Origin: Sipunculus nudus
Taxonomy: Eukaryota; Annelida; Sipuncula; Golfingiida; Sipunculidae
DNA: 64,000 nt
Assembly (NCBI GenBank): GCA_026874595.1
Contig: CM049313.1
Span: forward strand, 32,422,008-32,486,007
Direction of reading: 5' to 3'
Below are positions 37,246-49,853 of the stretch, piece after piece. The position numbers were made by a program, and so were the translations under genes. Each line of letters starts with the position of its first letter. Within the stretch, counting starts at the first letter, position 1. Under the pieces are notes generated by a model. It was not told the origin of the DNA, searched no databases, and worked only from the letters and a program-made list of their open reading frames with translations.

Positions 37246-39309
37246 AACTAGATGTGTCGGAACGACTCGAATGCCACCGCCTGGGGCAAATTAGAAACAT
37301 TTGTTAAATTTTGAAAAATTTTTTAAGTTCAGGAAGTGTTGTATGGTCAAAAGTAGGTCAACAAGGGCAAAATGCAAACTCGATCTGTAAAGGGTCATTA
37401 TCAAGCAAGACACCAAAAATCAGGCCAGTATCTGCAGGCATTGTGAAAAAAAGTCCATATATGTGCATTTTTCATGAAAATTTCTGTCTTTCATGAAATT
37501 TTCTATGTTCAGGATCTGTCATATGGTGAAAAATAAGTTAACTGGGACGAAACGCGAACTCGATCTGTAAGTGGTCATTATGCGCCCACAGACCTAACAT
37601 TAGGCCAGTATCTGTAAGCATTGTATTGCGAAACTAGAATATTAGCAAAAGTTGATAATCATTTATAAATTTAAATTGGAGAGGTATATACCATGTTTCA
37701 TAACAATCCACCAAATGCTTCCTGAGAAATAAGCTCCTAAGTTTTTTTCTATACTAAGCTCTGTGACCTTGAAAAGTAGGTCAAGATCACCCATCTTTGA
37801 ACTTGACCAAGATTTTGTAAATATAATGCAATAGCACTGAAGAAATGTAGTTCCTGTGTTGAATACCTTTGGAGATATCCTGCACAAAAGGCCAAAATTG
37901 AAAAAATCCGATAAAATTTCATTAAAAATTCAGAAATTGCAGGTGGCACCACCAAAATTGTGCAGCACATACAGACCATCAGTCCCAATGATCATAGTAA
38001 GTTTTGTGAAAATCCACACAATGGTTCCTGAGATATAAACTTCTGAGTGTTTTTCTATAATCAGCTCTAAAATGTAGAAAAATGGGTCAAGGTCACCCAT
38101 CTTCGAACTTGACCTAGATTTTATCGATATACATCTTCACTGATGAAATAAAATTCCAACGGTGAATCCTTTTAGAGATATCCCGCTCACAAGGTAAAAG
38201 GTAACAGACGCGGAACGGACGGACGGACAGACAGACACCGGACAGACAGATGGACAGACGGACAGCTTGGGTGACGACAATAGCCCATCAGCCTATGAGC
38301 TGAAGGCTAAAAACGGCTGTACATGTGTATTTGTCATGAAAATTTCTATTTTTCATGAATTTTTCTAAGTTTAGGAGCCGTAAAACGGTCAAAAGTAGGT
38401 CAACCGGGACAAAACGCGAACTCGATCTGTAACTGGTCATTATCTGCCCACACACCAAAAATCAGGCCAATATCTGCAGGCATTGCAAAAAAAAGTCTGT
38501 ACATGTGTATTTGTCATGAATATTTCTATTTTTCATGAATTTTTCTAAGTTTAGGAGCCGTAAAACGGTCAAAAGTAGGTCAACCGGGACGAAACGCGAA
38601 CTCAATCTGTAACTGGTCATTATCTGCACACACACCAAAAATCAGGCCAATATCTGCAGGCATTGCGAAAAAAAGTCTGTACATGTGTATTTGTCATGAA
38701 AATTTCTATTTTTCATGAAATTTTCTATGTTTAGGAGCCGTAAAAACGGTCAAAAGTAGGTCAACCAGGACGAAACGCAAACTCGATCTGTAACTGGTCA
38801 TTATCTGCCCACACACCAAAAATCAGGCCAATATCTGCAGGCACTGCGAAAAAAAGTCCGTACATGTGTATTTGTCATGAAAATTTCTATTTTTCATGAA
38901 ATTTTCTATGTTTAGGAGCCGTAAAACGGTCAAAAGTAGGTCAACCGGGACGAAACGCGAACTTGATCTGTAACTGGTCATTATCTGCCCAAACACCAAA
39001 AATCAGGCCAATATCTGCAGGCATTGCGAAAAAAATTCCGTACATGTGTATTTGTCATGAAAATTTCTATTTTTCATGAAATTTTCTAAGTTTAGGAGCC
39101 GTAAAACGGTCAAAAGTAGGTCAACCGGGACGAAACGCGAACTCGATCTGTAACTGGTCATTATCTGCCCACACAACAAAAATCAGGCCAATATCTGCAG
39201 GCATTGCGAAAAAAAGTCCGTACAACTGTTTGATTTCGGAATGACGGAATGACGGAATGACGGACATGGGTAAAACTATATGCCCCGGCCACTTTGTGGC
39301 GGGGGCATA
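37246..39309 (+). mobile_element. Element with 180-bp tandem core and terminal hairpin
   Basis: It starts near aactagatgtgtcggaacga. Two diverged core units (37290-37640) are followed by a non-core segment (37640-38310) carrying ggtcaaggtcaccc and a gacggacagacagac run. Five regular units of 180 bp follow (acatgtgtat at 38321, 38501, 38681, 38862 and 39042). Each has aaaacggtcaaaagtaggtc, actcgatctgtaactggtca and atcaggccaatatctgcagg. The right end has three copies of gacggaat, then a 13-bp-arm hairpin at 39280-39308. No coding frame is present. Similar tandem-core elements are known in bivalves; assignment here is by architecture only. Confidence 0.65.
39280..39308 (+). other. Strong hairpin at element end
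   Basis: The arms are ATGCCCCGGCCAC (39280-39292) and GTGGCGGGGGCAT (39296-39308), with one mismatch and a three-base TTT loop. It is very GC-rich compared with its surroundings. It lies at the right edge of the 180-bp-core element and may be its 3' structural end. Confidence 0.75.
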
Positions 39310-39994
39310 AAAAGGAAGGTTGTCCTAATTTCACATCTATACTGAGTCACAGTGCATGCATAGCCATGACAACCTGACTCAGTAGGCAATCTGATAATTG
39401 GGCTGGTAAGCCTACTCTGGTGCTAGTAATCTGGTCGTAATGCCAGAGGGTCGATATGACGCAGAGGGCGTGCAGTGACTATATATAGTGAAAAATAAAA
39501 TGGACCTGCATCCCCTAATTTTGCCTAGGATATAGTATCAGTAAAATCATGCCACTGGTGAAATACAAAGTGCTAATAACTGATGCAAATATGGGCAACA
39601 AGGGCAGCAACAATTTAATTTTTACGAGTCAATACTCTCGTACAAATAAGATCTAAATACAAAGAAGATGTGGACACTGTCATGAACTTAGACACAGAGG
39701 TGGATGCAAACCACTTAAAACAATAAGCTCCCGAGGTGTCGACTAAAAAGAAAACTTAAAATGATATAACACAATGTAAAGATGAGTTTCCTGATCTATG
39801 TATTATGCCAGTGCCTAGTGTTACTTTGAATTTGTCACTCTTGATTAAACTTAAGGTCTGCAAGAACATTTACTTTTAAGCTTGAAATTTCAATCTGTTG
39901 ATCTAATATTCTAATAAACTGTTTGCCTCAGCATATTTTTAATCATCACATATACATTCCTGGGCTCCAGTGTACATTATTTAAATCTTCTATA
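39310..39994. other. Unique sequence, no gene seen
   Basis: No repeated unit or credible exon was identified. Confidence 0.4.
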
Positions 39995-40400
39995 TAAATA
40001 ACTAGACATAATTGTGCATTTATTGAACCTTCATATAAACAACTTGACTCAATAGTGCATTTATTGAACCTTCATATAAATAACTAGACTTAATAGTGCA
40101 TTTATTGAACCTTCATATAAATAACTAGACTTAATAGTGCATTTATTGAACCTTCATATAAATAACTTGACCCAATAGTGCATTTATTGAATCTTCATAT
40201 AATTAACTAGCCTTAATAGTGCATTTATTGCACCTTCATATAAATAACAAACTTAATAGTGCATTTATTCAACCTTCATATAAATAACTTGACTCTATAG
40301 AGCATTTATTGAATCTTTATATAAATAACTAGATTCAATAGTGCATTTACTGAATCATCATAAAAACCACAATCTTCACATAAATAACTGGACATTTTAT
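39995..40400 (+). repeat. Minisatellite, 41-bp unit, about 9-10 copies
   Basis: The unit is tgcatttattgaaccttcat followed by ataaataactagacttaatag. tgcattta occurs at 40015, 40056, 40097 and 40138 and continues at similar spacing, with later units increasingly diverged. Confidence 0.93.
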
Positions 40401-41782
40401 GAATCTCATGAAATATCACAAAGTCTCATGAAAGACTGGTTTGATTGTTAATTGTTTTAAGCCTTTTCAATAGACTGAACTTCACAGTTAATTATTTTCA
40501 ATCTTTTCTTTAATTATTGCACTCCTTTGTGAATTGTTTTGAATCTTTTTTTTAATAAATCACTCGACTCCCTAGTAAATTATTTTGAATCTTTTTGTTC
40601 TTTGTAAATTGTTGGATTAGTTTGGAAAAAGTTACTTCTTGGTTTTCAAACGGAGTATTTTGTTGAAACATTTGGTGTAGGCCTGTCAAGTTGGAATAAA
40701 AATATGCAAGATTTTTAAAAGTAATGGGCTTCACAAAAATTCTAGATTTTCGAAGATTTGACCAAGAAGATGAAGATAAAGTTCACCAGTTTTCTTGGAG
40801 GAAATAATTTTTGTATCACATATTTCACGAAAAAAAAAATATTCAGTGATTCAAAGTTACAGCATTCACAAAAAAATTTCTAATAAGTTGAAGTATAAGA
40901 TGAAGGTAAAGGTCACAAGTTTTTCAACTTATTTTAGAACTTGGTTGATACTTGTGTATCAATTTTGAGGAAAGAATATGCAATGCTTCAAAAGTTATCA
41001 TATTCATAATAAATCCTAGAAACAGCTTGGCTGATTTGACCATGAAGGTCAAGATCTTCAGCTTTCAAACTCATCTGAGAAACTGTTTGAAACATTGTGT
41101 CAAATTTGAGAAAAAAATATGGAACACTTAAGTTATGGGGTTCACAAAATTTTATTTACCATATTTTACCTTAAAGGGTCATGGTCATAATGTTTTTAAA
41201 CTCATCCGAGATATTTCTAGAAACAATTTAAATGTCAAATTTCATGTAAATAGATTGAGTGATGAAAATCTTGAGTGGTTCAAAAGAAAAGACACAGACG
41301 ATGCCGATGACTACGGACAATGATGAAGCAGACGACTGACCAAACATTGTCTCCATTCACATAGGAATCCACAACTCATGGTTTTTTTAATATTTAAAAA
41401 TAATTTTATTAAAAAAAGTTATGAACTCACCTGTTAAAGGGGAAGGCCCATCACTCCAAATCACCTGAAAATCAAGCCTACATTTAGCAGGTTGGATATA
41501 GAAACCAAGTTTATATAGCACATATAAACATACATCAGTACATGTGAAGACATAGCAACTAGATGTCTCTCATCAGAGATGCCCTAGTAACAACAGACAT
41601 AGGGCAAACCCTCTTAAAATTAGACACCCTTCTTCTGAGGTCTATAATAAAGTATTTTAACAGAATGACATTGAGATCAAGGTCATGGTCATAATTTTTC
41701 AAACATGTCTAAGATCTTGTGAAAATGTATGATAATATACAGGTTTTAAAAAGTTGGGGGGGGGACATAATTTTAAGTAAAA
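40401..41782. repeat. Degenerate dispersed repeat, no gene seen
   Basis: Positions 40700-41330 hold several loose copies of a ~130-bp motif with gttcacaaaa, gatttgacc, aaggtcaagatc/aaggtcac and aactcatctgagaa, ending in a gacacagacgatg-like run. Similar units occur at 43140-43510 and 48060-48380. Open frames inside are short and inconsistent between copies. Confidence 0.5.
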
Positions 41783-43137
41783 CTAGAATATGGTTAGTCG
41801 AGAAGTGACTACGTATATCCGCCAAAATCAGAGTTGGACGGGTGTAGTGAGGCATGGATTTGAGTGGCAAGGGGAAATGGAGTTAGATGTGTTACATATT
41901 AGCATGGATGTCTGCCACGTAAACATGATTGGAGGTGGAGCCACCTGTTACTTGAACGAGAAACTATCCAAGATGTATACACATGCAAAATTTCAGGTGG
42001 AAAAGTCAAACCACTGCTGAGATATGGGTGATTTTATCCCACAGCAGACAAATGAACCTAAATGGTTGCAGGTGGTGCCACCAGTTTCTTGTATGATCAA
42101 GAGCTTTGTGAGATCCAAACACATGCATCTCTTCAAGCAGCTATGTCAAACCAGTCCGGAGATATTAGCATGGATATCTGCAGCGTGAACGTGAATGTAT
42201 ATGGCACCACCTATCATCAAATTTAGAATGCTATACAGGGTGTATATGCATGCCAAATTTCAGGCGAATAATTCAAACTACCACTGAGATATGAGTGATT
42301 CTAACCCAAGTCCAATGAACTGATGGACCCAGTGCAAAATGGTTGCAGGTGGTGCCACCAGTTTCTTGTATGATAAAAAGCTATGTGAGATCTAAACACA
42401 TGCAAATTTTCAGGAAGATACATCAAACCAGTCGGGAGATATATGCATGGATGTCTGCAGTGTGAATGTGAATGTAGGTGGCGCCACCTGTCATAAAATG
42501 AAGAAAGTTATCCAGGATGTATATGCATGCCAAATTTCAGGTGAATAAGTCAAACCACTGCCGAGATATGAGTGATATTAACCCAAGTCAAATGAACAGA
42601 TGGACACTGAGCTAAAAAGGTTGAAGGTGGCACCACCAGTTTTGTGTATGATAAAGAGCTATGTGAGATCTAAACACAGGCAAATTTACAGGGAGATACA
42701 TCAAACCAGTCCGTATGTATACGCATGCCGCATATCAGGTTACTTTGTCAAACCACTGCAGAGATATGAGTGATTTTAACCCAAGACAGACAAACAGAGA
42801 GACACTGTGCAAAAATGGGTGCAGGTGGTGCACCATTTTTGAGTACGTTATAAAGCTACGTTTGTGTAAAAATATTTTCCTGATTGGTCAAACAAGTCAG
42901 AAGATATGTGAGTTAATGTGTCAAAACAGACGCACAGATGGACGCACTGACGAGAGGAAAGGTCAGAGGTCAACGCAGAATGGTCAGGCACCAGTTCACA
43001 TGTGAACCGATAATTGGTGTAAGTTTCAGAAAAATCGATCAAGTAGTCTCATTTGAGTTTTCCGGAAACAAATACGGCAGCAGCTGCGGAACCTGGTCAA
43101 AAACAGTATCTGCAAAACTTCCTTTTGGTGGATACAA
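41783..43137 (-). mobile_element. Family C Helitron-like element (C2)
   Basis: Plus-strand left edge: CTAG at 41783, a partly degraded hairpin (gttagtcgagaagtgactac), then gtatatccgccaaaa. The right edge is ttttggtggatac at 43123-43135. The interior has ~278-bp units with GGTGGCGCCACC (perfect at 42477), tgcaggtggtgccacc, gagatatgagtgat and tgtgagatctaaacacatgc. On the minus strand, the hairpin followed by CTAG and then T agrees with a Helitron-type 3' end (CTRR|T). Confidence 0.7.
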
Positions 43138-44339
43138 ATATGGTACTTTGAAAGTTATAGGGTAAAAAATCATCCTTATTTTGGCAGATTTGACGCTAAA
43201 GATAAAGTTCAAGGCCACCAGTTTCTTACATGTGTGAGATCTTGGTTGAAAAAAAAATGTTTAACAAAAATGGGGGGGGGGGGGGGGGGGATGATAGGGT
43301 GCACAAGAAGATTCTGCAGATTTGGCCTTGAATATCAAGGTCTAGGTCACCAGTTTTATATTTAATCCATAAACTTGATTGAAGCTATAGGTGTATTAAA
43401 TCTAAAGAGTAAAAATTATGCAGTACTTTAAAAGATATAATGGATAACATGATCCTCATTTTGGCAGATTTGATCTATAAACCAAGGTCAAGGTAAGTGG
43501 TTTTCAAGCTCATTTGACAGCTTTCTACCCGAGATCCTTCAATTTGTATTTCAGAACAATACATCCACTTTAGAAATGTAATGTGTGTGTTGTTTTAACA
43601 AATATACAATTACTTAAAGTCAAGACCATTCTTAAAATAAAGATCATGACCCATATCATGTGCACAATAATTTTAGTTTTTGAATTATAATAACACTCAC
43701 ACTACTGTCAAGTGACAATGGTGAGGGTATTTAAAGGCATGAAAACAAGAAAAGGATAAAAGTTGGTACCACCAGTCTCACGCACAGGACACAGCTATCT
43801 AACATCTGACACCAATCTGATTTTCAGACCAACCTATCCAGCCTCTCTTGAGTTATTTAATGTTTTGTGTTTTTTACAAAATGGGGCTTTTCAAGAGTAA
43901 AGGTCCTGACCAAATTAAGATAAGCTTCATCTCCATATCTATGCACATGTTATGTTTGAAAAGATCTTTAAAAATATTTATTATCTCCCTTGCAAATATT
44001 CTCTGTGACAGTGGCGCCATTGTGCTGAAATCATAGTATCTCATACTTTCAATCTAGGTAAACAAATATATCTATGAACAAATCTCCCAATTTCCTTCAA
44101 CACATTACTGGCCCAGATGGACATTTTGTTCTGTTCATTGAGTCAGTTCCTCATACAGGTAAAACGTTCATGTAAATGCCTATAAATATTCACACACATA
44201 TGTATATATTTATTCATAAACAACTTAGCCACATATAAACCAATAGCTGTATTTTAATTTAAATGTTTACCTTAGTATCTCACAGTCCAATACTGTGTCA
44301 AAAGAAAAAAAAAAACCTAAAAGTAATTTTGTGCAATGA
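43138..44339. other. Degenerate repeats and a 19-G run, no gene seen
   Basis: Positions 43140-43510 repeat the ttatagggt, ttggcagatttga, aggtcaccagttt motif in loose copies. G19 lies at 43272-43290. From 43520 to 44339 the sequence looks single-copy, with ggtaccaccagtct near 43767 as a stray fragment of the C/E core. Confidence 0.45.
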
Positions 44340-45440
44340 TACAGAATTTGAAACAAGAGTTGCATCCCCTCAGTCTGATATAGGCTTACTTGGCCAAAAG
44401 TTCAACTTCAGCTTACTATGACTCAAAAAATCATTGTACCAGAAATATTTTTATACAATTGAGAGAACCCTTCAGTAGGATAATGTTTGCAAAGAATTAA
44501 ACCATTCAGTTGAGTTTCATCATAAAATAGTTCTAATGCAGAAGCTGAAAGAGGATAAAATTATGAGTTTTCCCCCATAAATAACAGCTTGATGTAGGTG
44601 GCGCCACACAAACCTCAATTTCAAATATGAGTCATGTGACCATAATTTGCACAAAACTTGATGATCCTACATCTCCTGCCGTTTCTGAGATTGTAATGTT
44701 AGTACCAGTATGCTTAATTGGCCAAAATAATGAACTCAGCCCAAATTCATTGAACCCAAACCATTTGAACAAACTTTAGAGAGCTCATCTCTGGAATCAT
44801 TTCTGTGAAATACTGAACAATTTGGCTTTATTATTTTGGAGAAGATTTTCAAAGGTTTTTTAGTTTTTTCCCCCGAAAAATGCAAGTCTACTCAGGTGGT
44901 GCCACAAAAAGCTAAATCACACAACATTTGACAAGTGACTGATTTCTTTCATACAATTTGGTGATGCTAGCTCCTGATATTCCTGAGAAATTATGGTTTA
45001 ATGTACTGATGACCGATGACCCCCTTACAACAAAGGCCAAGGCAGGTGACGCCACCAATACCTTAATTTCAAATAAGACTAATGTGACCAAATTTTCAAG
45101 CCTTTTCTCTGTACTTTTATTATGCTTTTTTTGGCCAAATGAATAAGTTTAGCTTTCTGTACCCAAAAAAATCACCAAACTGGACCTATTCGAACCAACT
45201 TGAGAGAGATTGTTCCTGGGATCATTTGCGTGAATTTTTTGGACAATTTGGCAAGACAGTTTTGAAGAAGAAGATTTTTTTAGCTTTTCCTCTATAAAAT
45301 TTAAGTCAATGCAGATAGCAAGTTTGACATGTGACTGATTCTTCAACAAAATTTGGCCCTGCTAGCTCTAACAGGTTTTTGAGATAGGATAGGTTAATGT
45401 AAGGTGGGGGGACGCTGCAGTGCCATCGCATAAACTCACA
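44340..45440 (-). repeat. Family D dispersed repeat
   Basis: Units carry tgatgctagctcctg, gagattgtaatgttag or gagaaattatggttta, ggccaaa, ccatttgaacaaact, tgtgaaatactgaacaattt and gtaggtggcgccac or caggtggtgccac. They repeat two to three times here and again at 49860-50530 and 52860-54030. An inverted relative lies at about 430-860. They are non-coding. Orientation is arbitrary, taken as opposite to the left-end copy. Confidence 0.55.
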
Positions 45441-46445
45441 ACCAAGCTAAAAAATAAGACCACAGGTGTGTGGTAATAAGGTGACACAAATCATGTTGAT
45501 GACTTTAGTCCTAGGGCCATCTTGTGTCACAATGGTAGCCATTATTGTGATAATGGTAATACGGCCTGCGTAGGCTGATGTACAGTGTAATGTTATTGCA
45601 AAAGGCCAAAGAATTTCATAAAGTACAAACAAAACCAACACATGACATATCAGCACATTTTGAAAATCACAGAAGTAAACACATCATTCTTTTCATAATA
45701 TATAGCTACGAAGGGTCTAAACATTCCTATATCTTGCTTACATATATAGTAACAAAAAAATGTTATATATATACACACACACACACACACACATATATAT
45801 ATGCATATTAGTACAAGAAAGGGGAGACTAAACTATTCCTTTAGGCATGTATCAGGTGTTTTATATCTTTGCTGTGCACATTTAGCAGTTGCCGATTAGG
45901 GGCTTATTATAAAAGTGAATGAATAAAAAGATGTGGATACAGAAATGGATAAAAGAACAGAAATCTAGTATGAGAGACTTCACACAATGAAGGTTTAAAT
46001 TCTGCAACATACTGGTCATCTGAATATGATGTGCAGAATACTCAAGTTCACAGAACAGATCTTTTCAGCTGAAATTAATCTTGGATGGCAATATGAAGGC
46101 AATTACACAAATGTCGAAATTTGACATTTATCTATAAAAAAAAAGACCCTGTGTAACTTTCCCTATAAAGTTCTGCAAGGCAGTAGAACCAAGTTCTAAT
46201 GCAAACTACGCAAATGTCTTTTCATGATCCTGTAAAATAATTAACACAGCATAATAAATAATAAATTCAGAATGGTTCACAATTTAAAACATTCTGCTCA
46301 CATGCAGCCATGATGAATGAATGAGCTGGCCAGGTGGGACACTAGGGGGCACCAGTTGTTTGTCTGCAGATTTTCAGGCAGGCAGTCATTTACTACCTCC
46401 ACATTTGAGACTATCAGTTTTAGCCATATCCCGTATTAGTACATG
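45441..46445. other. Unique sequence with a short (AC)n run
   Basis: An (AC)n run of about 20 bp lies at 45773-45792, flanked by short TA runs. The rest is single-copy-looking with no exon I can support. Confidence 0.45.
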
Positions 46446-46778
46446 CTCTGCCAGGGGTGTAGCCAAGGGGGGCAACAGGGGGCCACTCCCTTCGACTCGC
46501 ATTCAGTACTCCCTGTCCTGCTGGGAATTTCATTTCGTCTAATAATGATAAAAATTTCTGAAACACAAGCATGAAATTCCTGTCACTGGTATCTGCAGAT
46601 TTTGGACTTACTTCAAAGCAAATCATTGCATCTGCAGTAATTGACGTATTGTATATTGATAATTCTACATTTAATTAGGTCTGATCTTGCAAACATATTT
46701 TTTTACTCATCTTCTACAACTGATATTTCTAATTGGAATTAAAATGTGAGGTATATATATATATATTTATATATATCT

Positions 46779-46823
<45 letters not shown>

Positions 46824-46886
46824 CTTCAACAACCCTAGCCAAATATTCCCCCCACCCCAAATCCTGGCTTTGCCCCTGTCTGCAGG
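46446..46886. mobile_element. Possible short inverted-repeat element
   Basis: The left motif ctgccaggggtgtagccaag (46446) and the right motif cctggctttgcccctgtctg (46863) are imperfect inverted repeats of about 20 bp. The interior contains a (TA)n run at 46752-46820 and no coding frame. Similar 'ggggtgtagccagg' ends flank short DNA transposon remnants in other animals. The match is imperfect, so this is tentative. Confidence 0.3.
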
Positions 46887-46989
46887 AAAAAATAAACACA
46901 ATGCAGACAGAGAAACAACAACTGTTTATTAAGTTATTATTATTATGGTAATGGAGCTAATGACAGTCAGTTTTAATTGTCAAAGACAT

Positions 46990-47930
46990 AGGATTAGCAG
47001 ATGGATTTAGATAACAATCAGCAGATGGATGCAGATTAAAAAGGGACATCAACAGGTGGAAGCAGATGTAGGAGTATGGGATCAGCAGGTGGATGTAATT
47101 TTGGGAATTAGGGATCAGCAGGTGAATGTAGATGTAAAAGTGAGCGATCAGCAGGTGGATGCAGATATGGGAGTTAGGGATCAGCAGGTGGATGCAGATC
47201 TTAAAGTGAGAGATCAGAAGGTGGATGTAGATGATACGGTGAGGGATCAGCAGGTGAATGTAGATTACATAAAACATCAAAAGTTAGTTGCTGATGTGAG
47301 AATGAGGGATCAGCAGGTGGATGCACATGTTACAGTGAGAGATCAGCAGGTGGATGTAGATGTTAAAGTGAGAGATCAGCAGGTGGATGTAGATGTTACA
47401 GTGAGGGATCAGCAGGTGGATGTAGATGTCAGAGTGAACGGTTATGCAGGTGGATGTAGATAACAAGCTGAGAATATATGCAGGTAAATGTAGATGTCAG
47501 GGTGAGGGGATCAGCAGGTTGATGATGCTGTGAGCTGGAGTGTTCAGCCCATGGATTTAGATGTCAGGGTGAGGGATCAGCAGGTGGATGGATATGTCAA
47601 ATTGAGGGATCAGCAGGTGGATGTATATGTCAGAATGAGGGGATCAGCAGGTGGATGTAAATGACAGAATGAGGGATAAATAGGTGGATGTAGATGTCAG
47701 AGTGAGGGATCAGCCAGTGGATGTAGGTGTCAGGGGATCAGCAGATGGAAGTAGCTGTCTGAGTCAGGAATCAGCAGGTGGATGTACATGTCAGGGTTAG
47801 GGATCAGCAGGTGGATATAGATGTGAGGATGAGGGGGCCAGCAGATGGATTGAGATGTCCGAGTCAGGGATTAACAGGTAGATATAGATGTGAGGGGATC
47901 AGCAGACAGAAGTAGATGTCAGAAAATCAT
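46990..47930 (+). repeat. Minisatellite, 33-bp unit, about 27 copies
   Basis: The unit is gatcagcaggtggatgtaga followed by tgtcagagtgagg (33 bp, 11 codons; plus DQQVDVDVRVR). Because the unit is a multiple of three, frames remain open for 144 residues on plus (47029-47463) and about 107 on minus. Units after 47460 have indels and break the frame. I see no exon signals, so I treat it as non-coding. Confidence 0.93.
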
Positions 47931-48385
47931 GCAGTTTATTTGCATACAATTTTAATTCAACCTTGTGCACTGCAATGACAGCAAAAAAACTAGACATTGA
48001 GATGCCGGAGATATTGTAGTATTCCCTGACATTGAGCATATCCCCTTTAAAATAGAAACCTTCCTCTGAAGCATATATGGACACTTTACAGGTTCAAAGA
48101 TCCCCACATTTTGAACTTGTCCGACAACTTGGTTGAACAATGTGTGTATCAAAATTGATTACAATATGCAGTACTTCAAAAGTTATGAGTTTAAAAAAAT
48201 CCTTATTTTCACGGATTTCACAAGCTCACAAGTTTTCAAACATGTCTAAAATCTTGAAAAAAAACAACTGATGTATCAAATTTGAGGAAAAGTAAGCAGT
48301 ATTAAAAAAGTTATAGGGTTCACAAAAAATCATACATTTGTGCAGATTAAACTTTGAAGATCTAACTCAAGGTCACCAAATTAAA
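47931..48385. repeat. Degenerate dispersed repeat
   Basis: Loose units with acaagttttcaaacatgtct, gttatagggttcacaaaa and aaggtcacc, related to 40700-41330 and 43140-43510. No gene seen. Confidence 0.45.
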
Positions 48386-48570
48386 ACAAGGGACACATGA
48401 GTCATGGCACACAGCTGATTTTTTTTTTATTTTAGCAAAAGTAAAATATACTTATTTCTTTTTTTTTTATATATAAATTAGCATTTTAAAAGCTATGAAG
48501 AAATGGCCCTGCTATCTGGTGATGATCAAATACTAAATATATGTTTGCCAAACTAACGCTGTGCACTTTA
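48386..48570 (+). mobile_element. Solo 5' end of a family E element (E6)
   Basis: ACAAGGGACACATGAGTC and then acagctgatt form a diverged 5' end (48386-48418). They are followed by aaatatacttatttctt, ttagcattttaaaagctatg and aatggccctgct, matching 58.84-58.97 and 59.39-59.52 kb. No 3' end was found. Confidence 0.5.
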
Positions 48571-49194
48571 ATGGACTATATTAAAGATGCAGGAGCCTCT
48601 CAGTATTTCAGCTATAAAACAGTAATAGGTACTTAAAATAATCCCTCCACTGGGAATGTATGAACCCCTGTCAATAAAAGATTAAGTAAAAAAGTGGAGA
48701 TTAGCTGCAGTTTAATAAATTTTAATAAATTTCTTAACTGAAATAAAATGTGTAAATAATTAAAATTTTCCATTTTCAAATGAGCATAAAATAAATCTGT
48801 TAAGGACATATGACAGAGGTGTTATAACCAATTTATTAATTGGTGGTAAATGTTTGAAAGTGTGCATAAGATTATTTGTAATTTCAAATATGTATCTAAA
48901 TGGCTAATTACCTGTAGATATAATAAGCAGTTCAGTGAAGGCAATCTATGTCCAGACAGGATGACACTTAGGTTGGAGCTAATTAGCATTTCAGTTCAGG
49001 GAATGGCAACTGAATCTTTTAAAGAAAATCACACCTTTATGTCTAATACCCGTCAGGCTGAATGATGTTCCCACTTATGCTATTGCAGTTAATCAAAGCA
49101 TTCTAGTTGATCAGTTATCAAAGAGATAATGACCAGTTTAATATGTATACAAGGATTGGAAATCCAGACATAGGGAGGCAGAGCTAGGACACAG
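48571..49194. other. AT-rich sequence, no gene seen
   Basis: No repeated unit was recognised and no supported exon was found. Confidence 0.4.
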
Positions 49195-49545
49195 AGATGT
49201 GCACTTTGTGCATCAAACTTCTCTGGAGTCAGGTGAACTGGGCTGACCAAGCTCAGGGGAGGAAGGCAGTTGCCCCGAGTGAACCGGAACAAAATGCAAA
49301 CTGCAGCTACTGCACTCAGTGAACTTTTGACCTGTACCTGGCTGCACTGAGTGAACTTTGAGTGTTGTGTAATTTGATACAGTAGGCAGTCTGCCAAAGC
49401 TATAAATAGATCCAGACTTACCTTTGGCCTGTTGCCAAATCTGAAATAGTTGCCAGTCTGCCAATATAGATACAGACACAATCTTGGACTGTTGACAAAT
49501 CTGTTAACACATACTGAAAGACTTTGGCTAAAATGCTTTTTTTCC
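49195..49545 (-). repeat. Inverted copy of 901-1430
   Basis: The reverse complement shares ttttagccaaagtctttcag, caagattgtgtctgtat, tctatttatagctttggcag, ttcactcagtgcagccaggt and tcactcggggcaact with the left end of the window. It is part of a dispersed repeat present in at least two orientations. A further related piece lies at 52080-52330 (tgccaaagctataaatag twice). Confidence 0.75.
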
Positions 49546-49557
49546 AAGCTGACATAT

Positions 49558-49853
49558 TTTTATTAAAATTAAAATGTTTAGCTTTGTTTACCAAAGTATA
49601 TCACAGTCCTTTCACTGTTTAAGGTCCAATAATTCTGCCAAAAATCATTTAAGAAAACTTGAACAAAGGCCATCTATGAATATTATTTGTGCAATGTTAC
49701 AGAAGTTTTATTAAAATTAAAATGTTTAGCTTTGTTTACCAAAGTATATCACAGTCCTTTCACTGTTTAAGGTCCAATAATTCTGCCAAAAATCATTTAA
49801 GAAAACTTGAACAAAGGCCATCTATGAATATTATTTGTGCAATGTTACAGAAG
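49558..49853 (+). repeat. Perfect 148-bp tandem duplication
   Basis: 49558-49705 and 49706-49853 read identically, starting ttttattaaaattaaaatgt and ending gcaatgttacagaag. No differences were seen in 148 bases. It is either a very recent duplication or an assembly artefact. Confidence 0.95.

Noticed and set aside
47029-47463. 144-residue plus-strand open frame as a protein gene
   Set aside because: It is a read-through of the 33-bp minisatellite; the frame collapses as soon as units carry indels.
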